The notes: generated by a model not told the origin, from the sequence alone. 64,000 nt of DNA from Bacteroidota bacterium (GCA_027488905.1 JAIYAT010000034.1:124001-188000), one strand, 5' to 3'; shown: positions 53,961 to 61,268, counted from the stretch's first letter. Numbers and translations are program-made.

Positions 53961-54224
53961 GGTGGGAAGCTACTATACAAATGGTGGGAAGCTACTCCAC
54001 AAGAGGTGCGGTGCTACTATACAAGAGGTGCGAAGCTACTCCATAAGAGGTGCGAAGCTACTCCATAAGAGGTGCGAAGCTACTCCATAAGAGGTGCGAA
54101 GCTACTCCACAAGAGGTGCGAAGCTACTCCACATGAGGTGCGGTGCTACTCCATAAGAGGTGCGAAGCTACTCCATAAAAGGTGCGAAGCTACTCCATAA
54201 AAGGTGCGAAGCTAATCTATAAGA
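53961..54224. repeat. 22-bp tandem repeat array, 12 contiguous copies
   Basis: Twelve head-to-tail units of exactly 22 bp, core GGTGCGAAGCTACTCC followed by a six-base A-rich part (mostly AYAAGA). Units 4-6 are identical and the others differ at one to five bases. The outermost units are more diverged. Short AGAGCAAG words flank both ends (53895-53920, 54230-54236). Twenty-two is not a multiple of three and stops occur in each direction, so it is not a coding repeat. There are no spacers, so it is not CRISPR. The rest of 53831-54345 shows nothing else clear. Confidence 0.95.
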
Positions 54225-54518
54225 GGTATAGAGCAAGCATGAAGAGAGAGATGCTAAAATCTTCTTTATCACCCAATTTGGGTAGTTGAGAAACGTTATT
54301 GGTAAACTGCATAAGTATTTAATTTCTGAACCTAAAATAATCAAATGCTAACTTTCAATAAAACGATAATTTCTATCGGCAATTAAACCAATTTTGACAT
54401 TATTTAGGTAATTTGCTTCGCATATAAGAGAGTTAGCAGCAAGGCAACGAGACCCCCTACTCCTCAAAACTTCACGGACAAATTTGAACTGACAACAATT
54501 TTTTAGAAAAATATTTGC

Positions 54519-54561
54519 GTAGTCAAATAACTACACTTATATTTGTAGCCAAGTAACTTCA
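54519..54561 (+). promoter_or_regulatory. ArsR-operon promoter with two direct repeats
   Basis: GTAGTCAAATAACTACA (54519-54535) and GTAGCCAAGTAACTTCA (54545-54561) match at 13 of 17 positions and flank the -7 box TATATTTG (54538-54545). Together they cover the transcription start and look like an operator for the adjoining ArsR repressor; binding is inferred. Confidence 0.5.
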
Positions 54562-54563
54562 CA

Positions 54564-54884
54564 ATGGAATTAAGACGAGATGTTTTTCAGGCAATTGCAG
54601 ACCCGACAAGAAGAGCAATACTTCTGTTGTTGACAACACAGTCAATGACGGCAGGTGCAATCGCTTCCAACTTTGACACTGCAAGGCCTACTGTATCAAA
54701 ACACTTACAAATCTTGACAGAGTGTGAACTTCTAAAACAGGAACAGCAAGGCAGAGAAATTTATTATCATTTCAATCCGAACAAAATGAAAGAAATAGCC
54801 GACTTCATTGAACCATTCCGACAAATGTGGGACACTAAGTTTAATAAACTGGAAGCAGTTATGAAAAAATATAAAAGCAAGTAA
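54564..54884 (+). CDS. ArsR-family transcriptional regulator
   Basis: A 106-residue winged-helix protein. [20 protein letters not shown] is the typical dimer and first-helix region, and [20 protein letters not shown] is the recognition helix-turn-helix. The usual metal-binding CxC pattern of arsenic or cadmium sensors is absent (no cysteine pair in helix 3), so it belongs to the metal-free branch that pairs with SRPBCC proteins. Two 17-bp direct repeats flank its promoter and suggest self-repression. The following gene begins one base after the stop, so the two are one unit. Confidence 0.9.
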   Translation: MELRRDVFQAIADPTRRAILLLLTTQSMTAGAIASNFDTARPTVSKHLQILTECELLKQEQQGREIYYHFNPNKMKEIADFIEPFRQMWDTKFNKLEAVMKKYKSK

Positions 54885-54885
54885 A

Positions 54886-55350
54886 ATGGAACAAAAAACA
54901 AAAATCAATGCCGAAGACGGAAGACAAGAATTAGTAATTACAAGAGAGTTTGACCTTCCTTTGGACTTGCTTTTTAAAGCCTATACGGAGGCTGAACTAA
55001 TTGAGCAATGGATGGGAACAAAAGTGATTAAACTTGAAAATAAAAATCACGGTAGTTACCAGTTTGAAACTTCATACAACGGAAATGTAGTATTTAAAGC
55101 CAATGGGACAATCCACGCATTTATTCCAAATCAAAAAATCATTAGGACATTTGAAATGGAAAATGCATCTATTGGTGTTCAGCTTGAATTCTTGGAATTT
55201 GAACAACTGACTCACGACACAAGTAAACTGACAATCCAAATTATTTACAAATCAGAGAAGCACAGAGAAGAACAACTGAAACTACCGTTTGCCAATGGTT
55301 TAAATATGGCACATAGTAGACTACAAGAAATTTTAATCAACTCAAAATAA
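54886..55350 (+). CDS. SRPBCC (AHSA1-like) domain protein
   Basis: A 154-residue Bet v1-fold protein. The start, LVITREFDLPLDLLFKAYTE with AELIEQWMG, is the AHSA1/CalC-type signature, and later KFANG-like (LKLPFANGLNMAHSRLQEIL) ends the long C-terminal helix. These proteins bind hydrophobic ligands and in many bacteria are encoded directly after a metal-free ArsR repressor, exactly as here, one base apart. The ligand is unknown. It is followed after five bases by a DoxX-like membrane protein. Confidence 0.85.
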   Translation: MEQKTKINAEDGRQELVITREFDLPLDLLFKAYTEAELIEQWMGTKVIKLENKNHGSYQFETSYNGNVVFKANGTIHAFIPNQKIIRTFEMENASIGVQLEFLEFEQLTHDTSKLTIQIIYKSEKHREEQLKLPFANGLNMAHSRLQEILINSK

Positions 55351-55355
55351 TTGCA

Positions 55356-55748
55356 ATGACAAATTTAAAATCAAAAAAAATTGCCTTCTGGATAGTTACT
55401 GTTTTACTATGCTTAGGAATGTTGGGAGGTGGATTGGCACAACTATTTAAAGCAAAACCCAATGTTGAAGGTGTTGTAGCATTGGGTTACCCAATTTACC
55501 TACTCACAATCTTGGGCGTTTGGAAACTTCTTGCCGTTTTCACAATTCTAATTCCAAAATATACATTATTAAAAGAATGGGCATACGCAGGATTATTTTT
55601 CCTTTTATCAGGTGGTGTTATTTCACATTTGGCAAGTGGTGAATCCGTTATTAAAGCATTGCCTGTCTTTGTTTTTTTGTGTCTTACTGTTGCATCTTGG
55701 TATTTGAGACCAGCAGAAAGAAAAATTATAATCAATAACAAATACTAA
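55356..55748 (+). CDS. DoxX-like membrane protein
   Basis: A 130-residue inner-membrane protein with four hydrophobic helices (about 8-28, 44-68, 72-92, 98-117). FWIVTVLLCLGMLGGGLAQL and VALGYPIYLLTILGVWKLLA match the DoxX-like/DUF6632-type family often found with ArsR-SRPBCC pairs. Function in these operons is unknown; a role in a detoxification or redox response is only suggested. It is closely spaced with genes on both sides and on the same transcript. Confidence 0.75.
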   Translation: MTNLKSKKIAFWIVTVLLCLGMLGGGLAQLFKAKPNVEGVVALGYPIYLLTILGVWKLLAVFTILIPKYTLLKEWAYAGLFFLLSGGVISHLASGESVIKALPVFVFLCLTVASWYLRPAERKIIINNKY

Positions 55749-55753
55749 AAATT

Positions 55754-56215
55754 ATGGCTTACACGGTAGACTTTATTAATATAAACGAAACAGGGTTAGA
55801 ATCTTCTCCATTTGCCAAAGCTCTTGCCGGATTGCGAGCTAACGAAGCCCGCTATTTCAAAAATAAATACAATCAAGAGTTTATTGTGACACCTGCTACC
55901 AAAAGCAAAGATGCATTGAACTGGGTGAATAAGATTCTGAAAGAAGAACGAAACATAATCATTGATTCGAAGCCATTAGAAACTACAAGCTTATTGGTAG
56001 AAGGAATAAAATGGATTTATGTGTTTTACGAAAATGGACTTTCAATAAATGTTCTTTATTCTCTCGACAAACAAGGAAAAAGAGCCGTGGGGTTTAAGCT
56101 TTCAGAAGGTATGGAAATTCCAAACGAGTTAGGAAAATTCAAATTTGCAAGACAAAAATCAAAACTCGCTGGAACAATACGTGGTTCATTCTTTGTAATT
56201 AAAGGAGAATATTAA
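55754..56215 (+). CDS. Hypothetical protein, last gene of the ArsR unit
   Basis: A 153-residue cytoplasmic protein of unknown family. The C-terminal part (GKFKFARQKSKLAGTIRGSF) is basic, and the N-terminal part alternates helix and strand. SSPFAKALAGLRANEARYFK near the start is notable. It follows the DoxX-like gene by five bases, so it is probably expressed from the ArsR-controlled promoter. It is the gene next to the first clear folded repeat. Confidence 0.6.
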   Translation: MAYTVDFININETGLESSPFAKALAGLRANEARYFKNKYNQEFIVTPATKSKDALNWVNKILKEERNIIIDSKPLETTSLLVEGIKWIYVFYENGLSINVLYSLDKQGKRAVGFKLSEGMEIPNELGKFKFARQKSKLAGTIRGSFFVIKGEY

Positions 56216-56245
56216 ATTCGATGACTCACAGACCAAATGCCCTGC

Positions 56246-56377
56246 TGCTAACAGCGGTTTGGCGTAATGGCGGGTGACGTGCTTCGTAGAAACATTTTTG
56301 CTATATTTGAAGTGTGTGCTTCGTATGAACATTTGTGGTGAAAATCCGCCACTACGCCAAGCCGCAAACCGTTAGGC
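56246..56377. repeat. attC-like folded repeat, family 1 (best copy)
   Basis: Begins TGCTAAC (56246-56252) and ends GTTAGGC (56371-56377). The outer arms pair closely: AGCGGTTTGGCGTAATGGCGG against CCGCCACTACGCCAAGCCGC, with AAACC left as an unpaired bulge on one side. The loop region holds two direct copies of GTGCTTCGTAKRAACATTT. Short complementary ends, a stem with one-sided extra bases and a long variable loop are the plan of attC sites, though the first base of the left end does not fit RYYYAAC. Confidence 0.6.
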
Positions 56378-56424
56378 TATACTTTTTAAAGAACGCTAAA
56401 ATTGCGCTGTACGGATTTTAATAA

Positions 56425-56432
56425 TATATTTG
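56425..56432 (+). promoter_or_regulatory. -7 box TATATTTG of the antitoxin-PIN pair
   Basis: TATATTTG lies 19 bases before the antitoxin ATG at 56452, right after the folded repeat, so the pair can be expressed wherever the unit is inserted. Confidence 0.45.
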
Positions 56433-56451
56433 TACGTATAATTATTTTTAT

Positions 56452-56703
56452 ATGGACACAAAATTAACATTAAAACTAAATCAAGAAATAATTGAAAAGG
56501 CGAAAATCTATGCTTCGCAAAAAAAAGTCAGTTTATCAAGAATAATAGAAAATTACTTAAACTCATTGACTAACGATTTTAAAAATGATAGTTCAGTCGA
56601 AATTTCTCCATTTGTAAAAAGTTTGAGTTCAGGAAAAAAAATACCTGCTGACCTAGATTATAAGAAAGAATATTCTGAACGTCTAATGAACAAATACAAA
56701 TGA
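56452..56703 (+). CDS. DUF6364-type antitoxin
   Basis: An 83-residue antitoxin-like protein. The N-terminal part (KLTLKLNQEIIEKAKIYASQ, then KVSLSRIIENYLNSLT) is a ribbon-helix-helix of DUF6364, the family usually next to PIN toxins. The basic, helical C-terminus (YKKEYSERLMNKYK) would cover the toxin. Its stop overlaps the PIN toxin start by four bases (ATGA), the normal coupling of such pairs. It should repress its own promoter. Confidence 0.82.
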   Translation: MDTKLTLKLNQEIIEKAKIYASQKKVSLSRIIENYLNSLTNDFKNDSSVEISPFVKSLSSGKKIPADLDYKKEYSERLMNKYK

Positions 56704-57122
56704 GCAAAAGAGTTTATTTAGACACTAATATTATGCTTGATTTACTTGGTGAAAGAGAACCCTATTATAATTCAATTACTCAAATAGCTACATTGGCAGA
56801 TCAAAAAAAACTACAGTTAATAGCTTCTCCAATTTCTTTTGCCACAGTAAATTATTTTCTTTCAAAGTATGAAGGCGTTTCTATTGCAAAAGAAAAACTA
56901 AGGAAATTTAAAGTGCTTTGCGAAATTTCTAAAATTGATGAAACTATTGTTGAAAAAGGACTAAACTCAAATTTTGAGGATTTTGAAGATTCGTTACAAT
57001 ACTTTTGCGCAGTCGATTCAGGTTGTGAAATAATAATAACAAGAAATGCAAAGGATTATAAAAATTCTTTGCTTCCTATTATGTCAGCAGAAGAATTCAT
57101 AATAAGTATAGCTTCAAAGTAG
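56700..57122 (+). CDS. PIN-domain toxin (VapC-like)
   Basis: A 140-residue PIN-domain protein, likely a ribonuclease toxin. VYLDTNIMLDLLGEREPYYN at the start supplies the first catalytic aspartate (D8); an acidic region EDFEDSLQYFCA and ITRNAKDYK give the others of the PIN fold. The preceding overlapping gene is the antitoxin. The pair forms its own repeat-bounded unit. Such pairs are common in cassette arrays and can stabilise them. Confidence 0.85.
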   Translation: MSKRVYLDTNIMLDLLGEREPYYNSITQIATLADQKKLQLIASPISFATVNYFLSKYEGVSIAKEKLRKFKVLCEISKIDETIVEKGLNSNFEDFEDSLQYFCAVDSGCEIIITRNAKDYKNSLLPIMSAEEFIISIASK

Positions 57123-57129
57123 CAAAACT

Positions 57130-57272
57130 TCGCACAGGCGTTTGGACGCACTAAGGGCATTTGAATAAAGGGGAAAAGAAACGGCAGAAAAGTTTATTTT
57201 TGGGGTAAACTGCTAGGGCGAAATTTTTGCTAACTACACACCCTTACTGAGCTAAGCATGTAAAAGTTAGGC
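57130..57272. repeat. attC-like folded repeat, family 2 (degenerate left end)
   Basis: Shares AGGCGTTTGRACGCACTAAGG, AAAGTTTATT, TTGGGGTAAA and GCTARGGCGAA with the repeat at 57900-58037. It ends GTTAGGC (57266-57272). The left end reads CGCAC where the other copy has GCTAAC. An internal TGCTAACT at 57228 can pair with AGTTAGGC at the end. Confidence 0.5.
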
Positions 57273-57340
57273 GAGAATTAAATGATTTTTCTTAAGGTTG
57301 AAACTCGATAAATAATTTATATATGTTTCTGAAAATACTT

Positions 57341-57348
57341 TAAATTTG
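57341..57348 (+). promoter_or_regulatory. -7 box TAAATTTG of the RelE/ParE pair
   Basis: TAAATTTG lies 16 bases before the antitoxin ATG at 57365, downstream of the folded repeat. The rest of 57273-57340 holds nothing else clear. Confidence 0.4.
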
Positions 57349-57364
57349 GATTAATAAGAAAGCA

Positions 57365-57601
57365 ATGAAAGCACTAGAATTAAAAGCAGAATTAATAAGT
57401 AAAATTAATGATATCAATGATGCAGGTATTATTGAGGAAATAAAAATGCTATTAGATTTTGAGTTGGAAGAAAAAGTATTTGAATTGAGCGATAAACAGA
57501 AGTCTCATATCAGAAAGGCTAAATTAGAGTATTTAAATTCAGAAATTTTAGATGAGAAAGCAGCAGATGGAGAAATAGATAAATGGCTCGGCGAAAAATA
57601 G
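57365..57601 (+). CDS. Antitoxin of a RelE/ParE-type pair
   Basis: A 78-residue helical protein. KALELKAELISKINDINDAG and then FELSDKQKSHIRKAKLEYLN followed by EIDKWLGEK are typical of antitoxins encoded just before RelE/ParE toxins in Bacteroidota. The C-terminal half has the same EQ/KxKxxIxxA plan as the degenerate gene at 2994-3140. It overlaps the toxin gene by 19 bases, an arrangement that couples their translation. Confidence 0.78.
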   Translation: MKALELKAELISKINDINDAGIIEEIKMLLDFELEEKVFELSDKQKSHIRKAKLEYLNSEILDEKAADGEIDKWLGEK

Positions 57602-57879
57602 TTTGGACAAAGTCTGCAAATCAAGACCGTTTAGAAATTCTATCATATTGGATAGAAAGAAATTCATCAAAGACTTATAGTCTTCGATTAAACAAAATGA
57701 TAAAAGAATCCATAAAAATAGCCGCCCATTATCCTGAGTCTGGAAGGAAAACTGATGAAGGAAGCACTAGAGTAAAAATAGTTCGAGACTATTTAATATT
57801 TTATGATTTCAACCCTAAAGAAATAATAGTATTATCCATTTGGGATGCAAATCGAAATGACCAAATAAAACCTTATTAA
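57583..57879 (+). CDS. RelE/ParE-family toxin
   Basis: A 98-residue toxin of the RelE/ParE superfamily. IVWTKSANQDRLEILSYWIE and KTYSLRLNKMIKESIKIAAH form the helical part, and YPESGRKTDEGSTRVKIVRD followed by YLIFYDFNPKEIIVLSIWDA gives the beta sheet and C-terminal active region. Whether it cuts mRNA or targets gyrase cannot be read from sequence. It is intact, unlike the fragment at 2864-2998. Confidence 0.85.
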   Translation: MARRKIVWTKSANQDRLEILSYWIERNSSKTYSLRLNKMIKESIKIAAHYPESGRKTDEGSTRVKIVRDYLIFYDFNPKEIIVLSIWDANRNDQIKPY

Positions 57880-57899
57880 TTACAGAATATCTTAATCCT

Positions 57900-58037
57900 C
57901 GCTAACAGGCGTTTGAACGCACTAAGGACTTGAAACTTTTAAGGAAAAAGAAAAGGTATAAAAGTTTATTATTGGGGTAAAGTGCTAAGGCGAATAAGTG
58001 CTAACCATTCCCTAACTGCTCCAAACGCCCAAACGTA
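57900..58037. repeat. attC-like folded repeat, family 2 (intact ends)
   Basis: Starts CGCTAAC and continues AGGCGTTTGAACGCACTAAGG. The right arm CCTAACTGCTCCAAACGCC pairs with it, followed by CAAAC and GTAAGC. The arms pair as in family 1, with CAAAC as the one-sided extra bases. Sequence between the arms is shared with 57130-57272 and AT-rich. Confidence 0.55.
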
Positions 58038-58129
58038 AGCTGCAACCCTATTACGACACAACAACAACGACATATTTTGACAAACAAAGACAAGAAACAG
58101 ATTTTTATAACTAAACGCAACGACAAAAA

Positions 58130-58594
58130 ATGAACGGTAAAATACAAGCTGTAACACAAAACTACCTTGAAGAACTGAAAAAAGTAGTTGATTCAAGCGG
58201 ACTATTTCCATCTGAATATTTAGACGATATGATATTCGACTACTTGAACAATGCAGACACACAAGACATTTGGTTTACCTACATTGACAGCAACATACCG
58301 ACAGCAATCGCTTATTGTGTTCCTGAAAAATTGACAAATGGAACATATAATTTATTGGCAATTGGTGTATCACAAAACTCTCAAAGAAATGGAGTGGCGA
58401 CCGAAATGATGCGCTACATTGAACAACAACTTAAACAAAAAGACGGAAGAATACTCATTGTAGAAACATCAAGTGACGATGCTCAAATTGGTGCAAGAAA
58501 ATTTTACGAAAAAATTGGTTATACGCAAATGGCTGTAATCAAAGACTTTTGGAATGACGGAGAAGACAAAATCGTTTTTTGGAAGAAGTTATAA
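58130..58594 (+). CDS. GNAT-family N-acetyltransferase
   Basis: A 154-residue acetyltransferase. NLLAIGVSQNSQRNGVATEM is the acetyl-CoA-binding region (the Q/R-x-x-G-x-A turn appears as QRNGVA), and VETSSDDAQIGARKFYEKIG with YTQMAVIKDFW is the closing part. The acyl acceptor is unknown. It has no antibiotic-resistance subfamily motif that I can identify. It forms a single-gene unit between folded repeats at 57900-58037 and 58632-58764, which fits a gene cassette. The 92 bases before its start show no clear TAnnTTTG box. Confidence 0.82.
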   Translation: MNGKIQAVTQNYLEELKKVVDSSGLFPSEYLDDMIFDYLNNADTQDIWFTYIDSNIPTAIAYCVPEKLTNGTYNLLAIGVSQNSQRNGVATEMMRYIEQQLKQKDGRILIVETSSDDAQIGARKFYEKIGYTQMAVIKDFWNDGEDKIVFWKKL

Positions 58595-58631
58595 TGCGAA
58601 CACCTAAAACGACAGCGAAAAGAAGGGCAGT

Positions 58632-58764
58632 AGGGAACAGCGGTTTTGAATAATGGGGGCTGAAGTGCTTCGTAGAAACATTTGTGCCAGGTTCAACAAC
58701 AGTATTACTATTGAGCTTTTGTTCTAAAAATCCGCCAAATCGCTAAGCTGCGTAACTTTAGGCG
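58632..58764. repeat. attC-like folded repeat, family 1 (degenerate ends)
   Basis: Shares about 45 bases with the copy at 56246-56377 (AACAGCGGTTTTG, GGCTGAAGTGCTTCGTAG, AAACATTTGTGC) and the inner AAAATCCGCCA of the right arm. The ends are altered: AGGGAAC replaces GCTAAC and TTTAGGC replaces GTTAGGC. It may be an inactive relic. Confidence 0.5.
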
Positions 58765-58816
58765 TAATGCTATCAGCGACCGTCCAAACAAAAACCGACA
58801 GGCAAAAAACTATCTT

Positions 58817-58824
58817 TATATTTG
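58817..58824 (+). promoter_or_regulatory. -7 box TATATTTG of the AraC gene
   Basis: TATATTTG lies 10 bases before the AraC-family ATG at 58835, just after the last folded repeat. Confidence 0.45.
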
Positions 58825-58834
58825 GAGAAAAACA

Positions 58835-59710
58835 ATGGCTGACGAAATTAAGAAACTTAAATTTAAACGAAACAGTGACCTTCAAGTAGAGGTTGTTCCA
58901 TTGGATACTTTGACAACTGTAAGCAAAGACCAATTAGTAAAGCCACATCGTACAAACTTTTATCATATTTTTTTATTTGACAACTGCCAACTTACTCATT
59001 ATGTTGACTTCACCCCAATTAAAATAGAACCTTACACTTTGTTGTTTATTGACAAAGACCGTGTGCATCAGTTTGACAAATTGTTGAATTACCAAGGGCA
59101 AGTACTAGTATTTACTGAGGACTTTTTTTGCACTACTGAAAATGACATCAGATTTTTGAAAAGCAGCATATTATTCAATGACCTTGCAGACAAGCCAACA
59201 ATCAAATTGAATAAACTTGATTTTGAAAAATATACCAATATTTGCGAAAGTATTACGGAAGAATTGAGCCTGCCTGCCGACAATACAAAACATATTTTAT
59301 TAAAAAATCTACTTCATAACTTTTTGCTTCTTGCCGACAGAGAAAAACGCAAGCAAGGATTCACAGAATTAAAAAAAGGGGCTGACCTAGATTATACATT
59401 ACTTTTTCGTGACCTATTAGAAAGCAACTACCTTAAATTAAAAAGTGTAAACGATTACGCTAAACTTATTTGCATTTCAGAGAAGCGATTAGGACAAGCA
59501 ACTGCAAAAGTTTTAGGCAAGTCACCAAAGGAAATTATTAACGATAGAATACTTTTAGAAACTAAACGGCTTTTGGTTCACACCTATTTATCCATAAAAG
59601 AAATTGGACAAGAGCTGGGTTTTGAAGACCCTGCCTATTTTGTCCGTTACTTCAAAAAAAACACGGAGACTACACCTGTAGAATTTAGAGAAACTTACCT
59701 CAAAAAATAG
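58835..59710 (+). CDS. AraC-family transcriptional regulator
   Basis: A 291-residue regulator. The N-terminal cupin-like domain (about 30-160) has YHIFLFDNCQLTHYVDFTPI and TLLFIDKDRVHQF, as in many AraC/XylS sensors. The C-terminal part (about 190-290) has the two helix-turn-helices: LKSVNDYAKLICISEKRLGQ with KVLGKSPKEIINDRILLETK, then SIKEIGQELGFEDPAYFVRY and FKKNTETTPVEFRE. It probably controls the SnoaL-like gene after it, which lies about 100 bases downstream. The ligand is unknown. Confidence 0.9.
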   Translation: MADEIKKLKFKRNSDLQVEVVPLDTLTTVSKDQLVKPHRTNFYHIFLFDNCQLTHYVDFTPIKIEPYTLLFIDKDRVHQFDKLLNYQGQVLVFTEDFFCTTENDIRFLKSSILFNDLADKPTIKLNKLDFEKYTNICESITEELSLPADNTKHILLKNLLHNFLLLADREKRKQGFTELKKGADLDYTLLFRDLLESNYLKLKSVNDYAKLICISEKRLGQATAKVLGKSPKEIINDRILLETKRLLVHTYLSIKEIGQELGFEDPAYFVRYFKKNTETTPVEFRETYLKK

Positions 59711-59808
59711 CATTCCTAAAAGTGCCATACAAAGGCTGATTTGTCCATTGAGCAAAAATGGAAACAGCTTCATCTTTGTGCCATTATTAATCATTCAAAA
59801 TTTTAAAA

Positions 59809-60219
59809 ATGGACAAAAATAAAGATGCGTTGACAGCCTTTTACAAAAAAGCGTTAACCGTAAACACAGAAACAACATCAACTGCTGTATTGACAGAAGT
59901 TTTAGCAGATGATTTTCTTTCAAGCGGTTCGGTAGATAGCAAAGGAAAACCAGCTTTAATCGGACAAGTTGAATTCTTTTGGAAATTAATTCCAGACTTA
60001 AAATGGGAACCACAAGACATTGCCAACGATGGTAACAAATATGTAGTTCGTAGTTTGGTAAGCGGCACACCTAATGGCGATTTTATGGGAACTCCAACAG
60101 ACGGTACAAAATCATTCAAAATAATGTCAATTGATTTTCACACAGTGGTTGATGGTAAACTAACATCTGTTTATCATTTAGAAGACTGGGGAACTGCAAT
60201 TGCTCAATTAAAATCTTAA
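59809..60219 (+). CDS. SnoaL-like ester cyclase/NTF2-fold protein
   Basis: A 136-residue NTF2-fold protein. LADDFLSSGSVDSKGKPALI, then QVEFFWKLIPDLKWEPQDIA, and VRSLVSGTPNGDFMG are the SnoaL/ester cyclase pattern. No catalytic residues can be picked with certainty, and many relatives are small binding proteins. It lies after the AraC gene and is followed by a PEBP lipoprotein after 19 bases, so it probably belongs to one small operon under AraC control. Confidence 0.78.
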   Translation: MDKNKDALTAFYKKALTVNTETTSTAVLTEVLADDFLSSGSVDSKGKPALIGQVEFFWKLIPDLKWEPQDIANDGNKYVVRSLVSGTPNGDFMGTPTDGTKSFKIMSIDFHTVVDGKLTSVYHLEDWGTAIAQLKS

Positions 60220-60238
60220 TAATAAAAATTCGAAGAAA

Positions 60239-60835
60239 ATGAAAAAAATAATTCTAGGCTTACTAGCCATCGCGTCATTCACATTTATTGCTTGTGATAA
60301 AGATGAGGACAACACTCCAAAAACATTCACTTTAAAAAGTGCTGATATAACAACTGTTTTTGGTGCTGACAATTTTGGTCCAGGACAAAATGGTTGCACT
60401 GGGGCAAACAAATCACCACAGCTAACTTGGGAAAATGCTCCCAGCGGCACTAAAAGCTTTGCTATTACAATGATAGATTTAAATGCTTTTGGCCCAAATA
60501 TTCCTTTTGACCATTGGTTGTTAATTAACATTCCGACTACAAATAGTTCATTGGTTAAAGACGCTGGAAATGCTTCGGGGGCAAACCTTCCACTAGGTTC
60601 CAGCCATACGCCAAATGGAGCTTATCCAGATTTTGTATCAAATCCAGATTTCGTTAAATCATATGCTGGGGTTTGTCCGAATGTTGGAAACACCAATCAA
60701 TATGAAATTACGGTTTATGCTTTAAATGTTGCCGCTTTAAATGTACCAGCTAATGCAACATCTAAAGAGGTAAAAGCTGCTATTAAAGCGACAACCATTT
60801 CATCAGCAAAAATGAGCGTAACCGCATCAAGGTAA
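60239..60835 (+). CDS. YbhB/YbcL-type PEBP lipoprotein
   Basis: A 198-residue lipoprotein: hydrophobic N-terminus then FIACDKD lipobox (Cys19). FTLKSADITTVFGADNFGPG and TGANKSPQLTWENAPSGTKS are the phosphatidylethanolamine-binding-like family start. FDHWLLINIPTTNSSLVKDA, then SHTPNGAYPDFVSNP, and YEITVYALNVAALNVPANAT follow the YbhB pattern. Ligand-binding histidine and aspartate are visible (FDHWL). Such proteins bind small ligands and their role is unknown. It is separated by three bases from the next membrane protein gene. Confidence 0.85.
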   Translation: MKKIILGLLAIASFTFIACDKDEDNTPKTFTLKSADITTVFGADNFGPGQNGCTGANKSPQLTWENAPSGTKSFAITMIDLNAFGPNIPFDHWLLINIPTTNSSLVKDAGNASGANLPLGSSHTPNGAYPDFVSNPDFVKSYAGVCPNVGNTNQYEITVYALNVAALNVPANATSKEVKAAIKATTISSAKMSVTASR

Positions 60836-60838
60836 ATT

Positions 60839-61252
60839 ATGGCGAACTCAAATTTAAGACATGACAAAATCCCAATATGGATTAATATAATTTCTATAAT
60901 TGTAATAGCAATTTTAGTTTTTCAAATGTATGCTTGTTACTTTAATCCAAGTTTGGCTTATGGAACATTTGAAAACATAGACGCAAATCAACAAGCAATC
61001 TTAACATTAGCGGGACGAAATTTTGTAATGATAGTAGTTACTTTATTAGCCTTAAAATCTCAAAATGCAATGTTCTTAACTTTTACCTTCATAATGAACT
61101 TCGCAAGGGAATTTTATGACATGCTTTTGGTTGGCTACCTAAACCATTTTTCGATGCAAGGAATAGGAATGATGGCAACCTTTTTAATCTTTTTAATTCC
61201 TTACGTTTTTGCGCTAAAAAAATTGAAACTATTGACTTCTAAAAACGACTAA
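60839..61252 (+). CDS. Hypothetical four-helix membrane protein
   Basis: A 137-residue inner-membrane protein with four hydrophobic helices (about 14-32, 52-72, 75-95, 105-125). The start IWINIISIIVIAILVFQMYA and the middle FVMIVVTLLALKSQNAMFLT show nothing diagnostic. It follows the PEBP lipoprotein by three bases and is therefore its operon partner. I do not recognise the family. Confidence 0.6.
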   Translation: MANSNLRHDKIPIWINIISIIVIAILVFQMYACYFNPSLAYGTFENIDANQQAILTLAGRNFVMIVVTLLALKSQNAMFLTFTFIMNFAREFYDMLLVGYLNHFSMQGIGMMATFLIFLIPYVFALKKLKLLTSKND

Positions 61253-61268
61253 GATATTTCTAACATTA

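Larger units (their letters stand above)
54346..58764 (+). mobile_element. Integron-cassette-like array (no integrase seen)
   Basis: About 4.4 kb in which all genes point rightward, each unit has its own TAnnTTTG promoter, and units are separated by 130-145 bp folded repeats (56246-56377, 57130-57272, 57900-58037, 58632-58764). Their ends resemble the GCTAAC and GTTAGGC ends of attC sites. The gene content (two toxin-antitoxin pairs, a GNAT, unknowns) is that of cassette arrays. Left limit is uncertain; a TGCTAAC/GTTAGCA pair lies at 54346-54438. No integrase gene was seen in the window, so this would be a cluster of sites lacking an integrase, or a convergent repeat system. Confidence 0.45.

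Noticed and set aside
53961-54224. Tandem repeats as a CRISPR array
   Set aside because: Units are contiguous at 22 bp with no unique spacers, and no cas gene is present.
53961-54224. Tandem repeats as part of a protein gene
   Set aside because: The unit length is not a multiple of three and stops appear in the frames on both strands.
54346-54438. A first attC-like site with TGCTAAC and GTTAGCA ends
   Set aside because: The ends match but the inner sequence shows no convincing paired arms, so it is not listed as a separate repeat.
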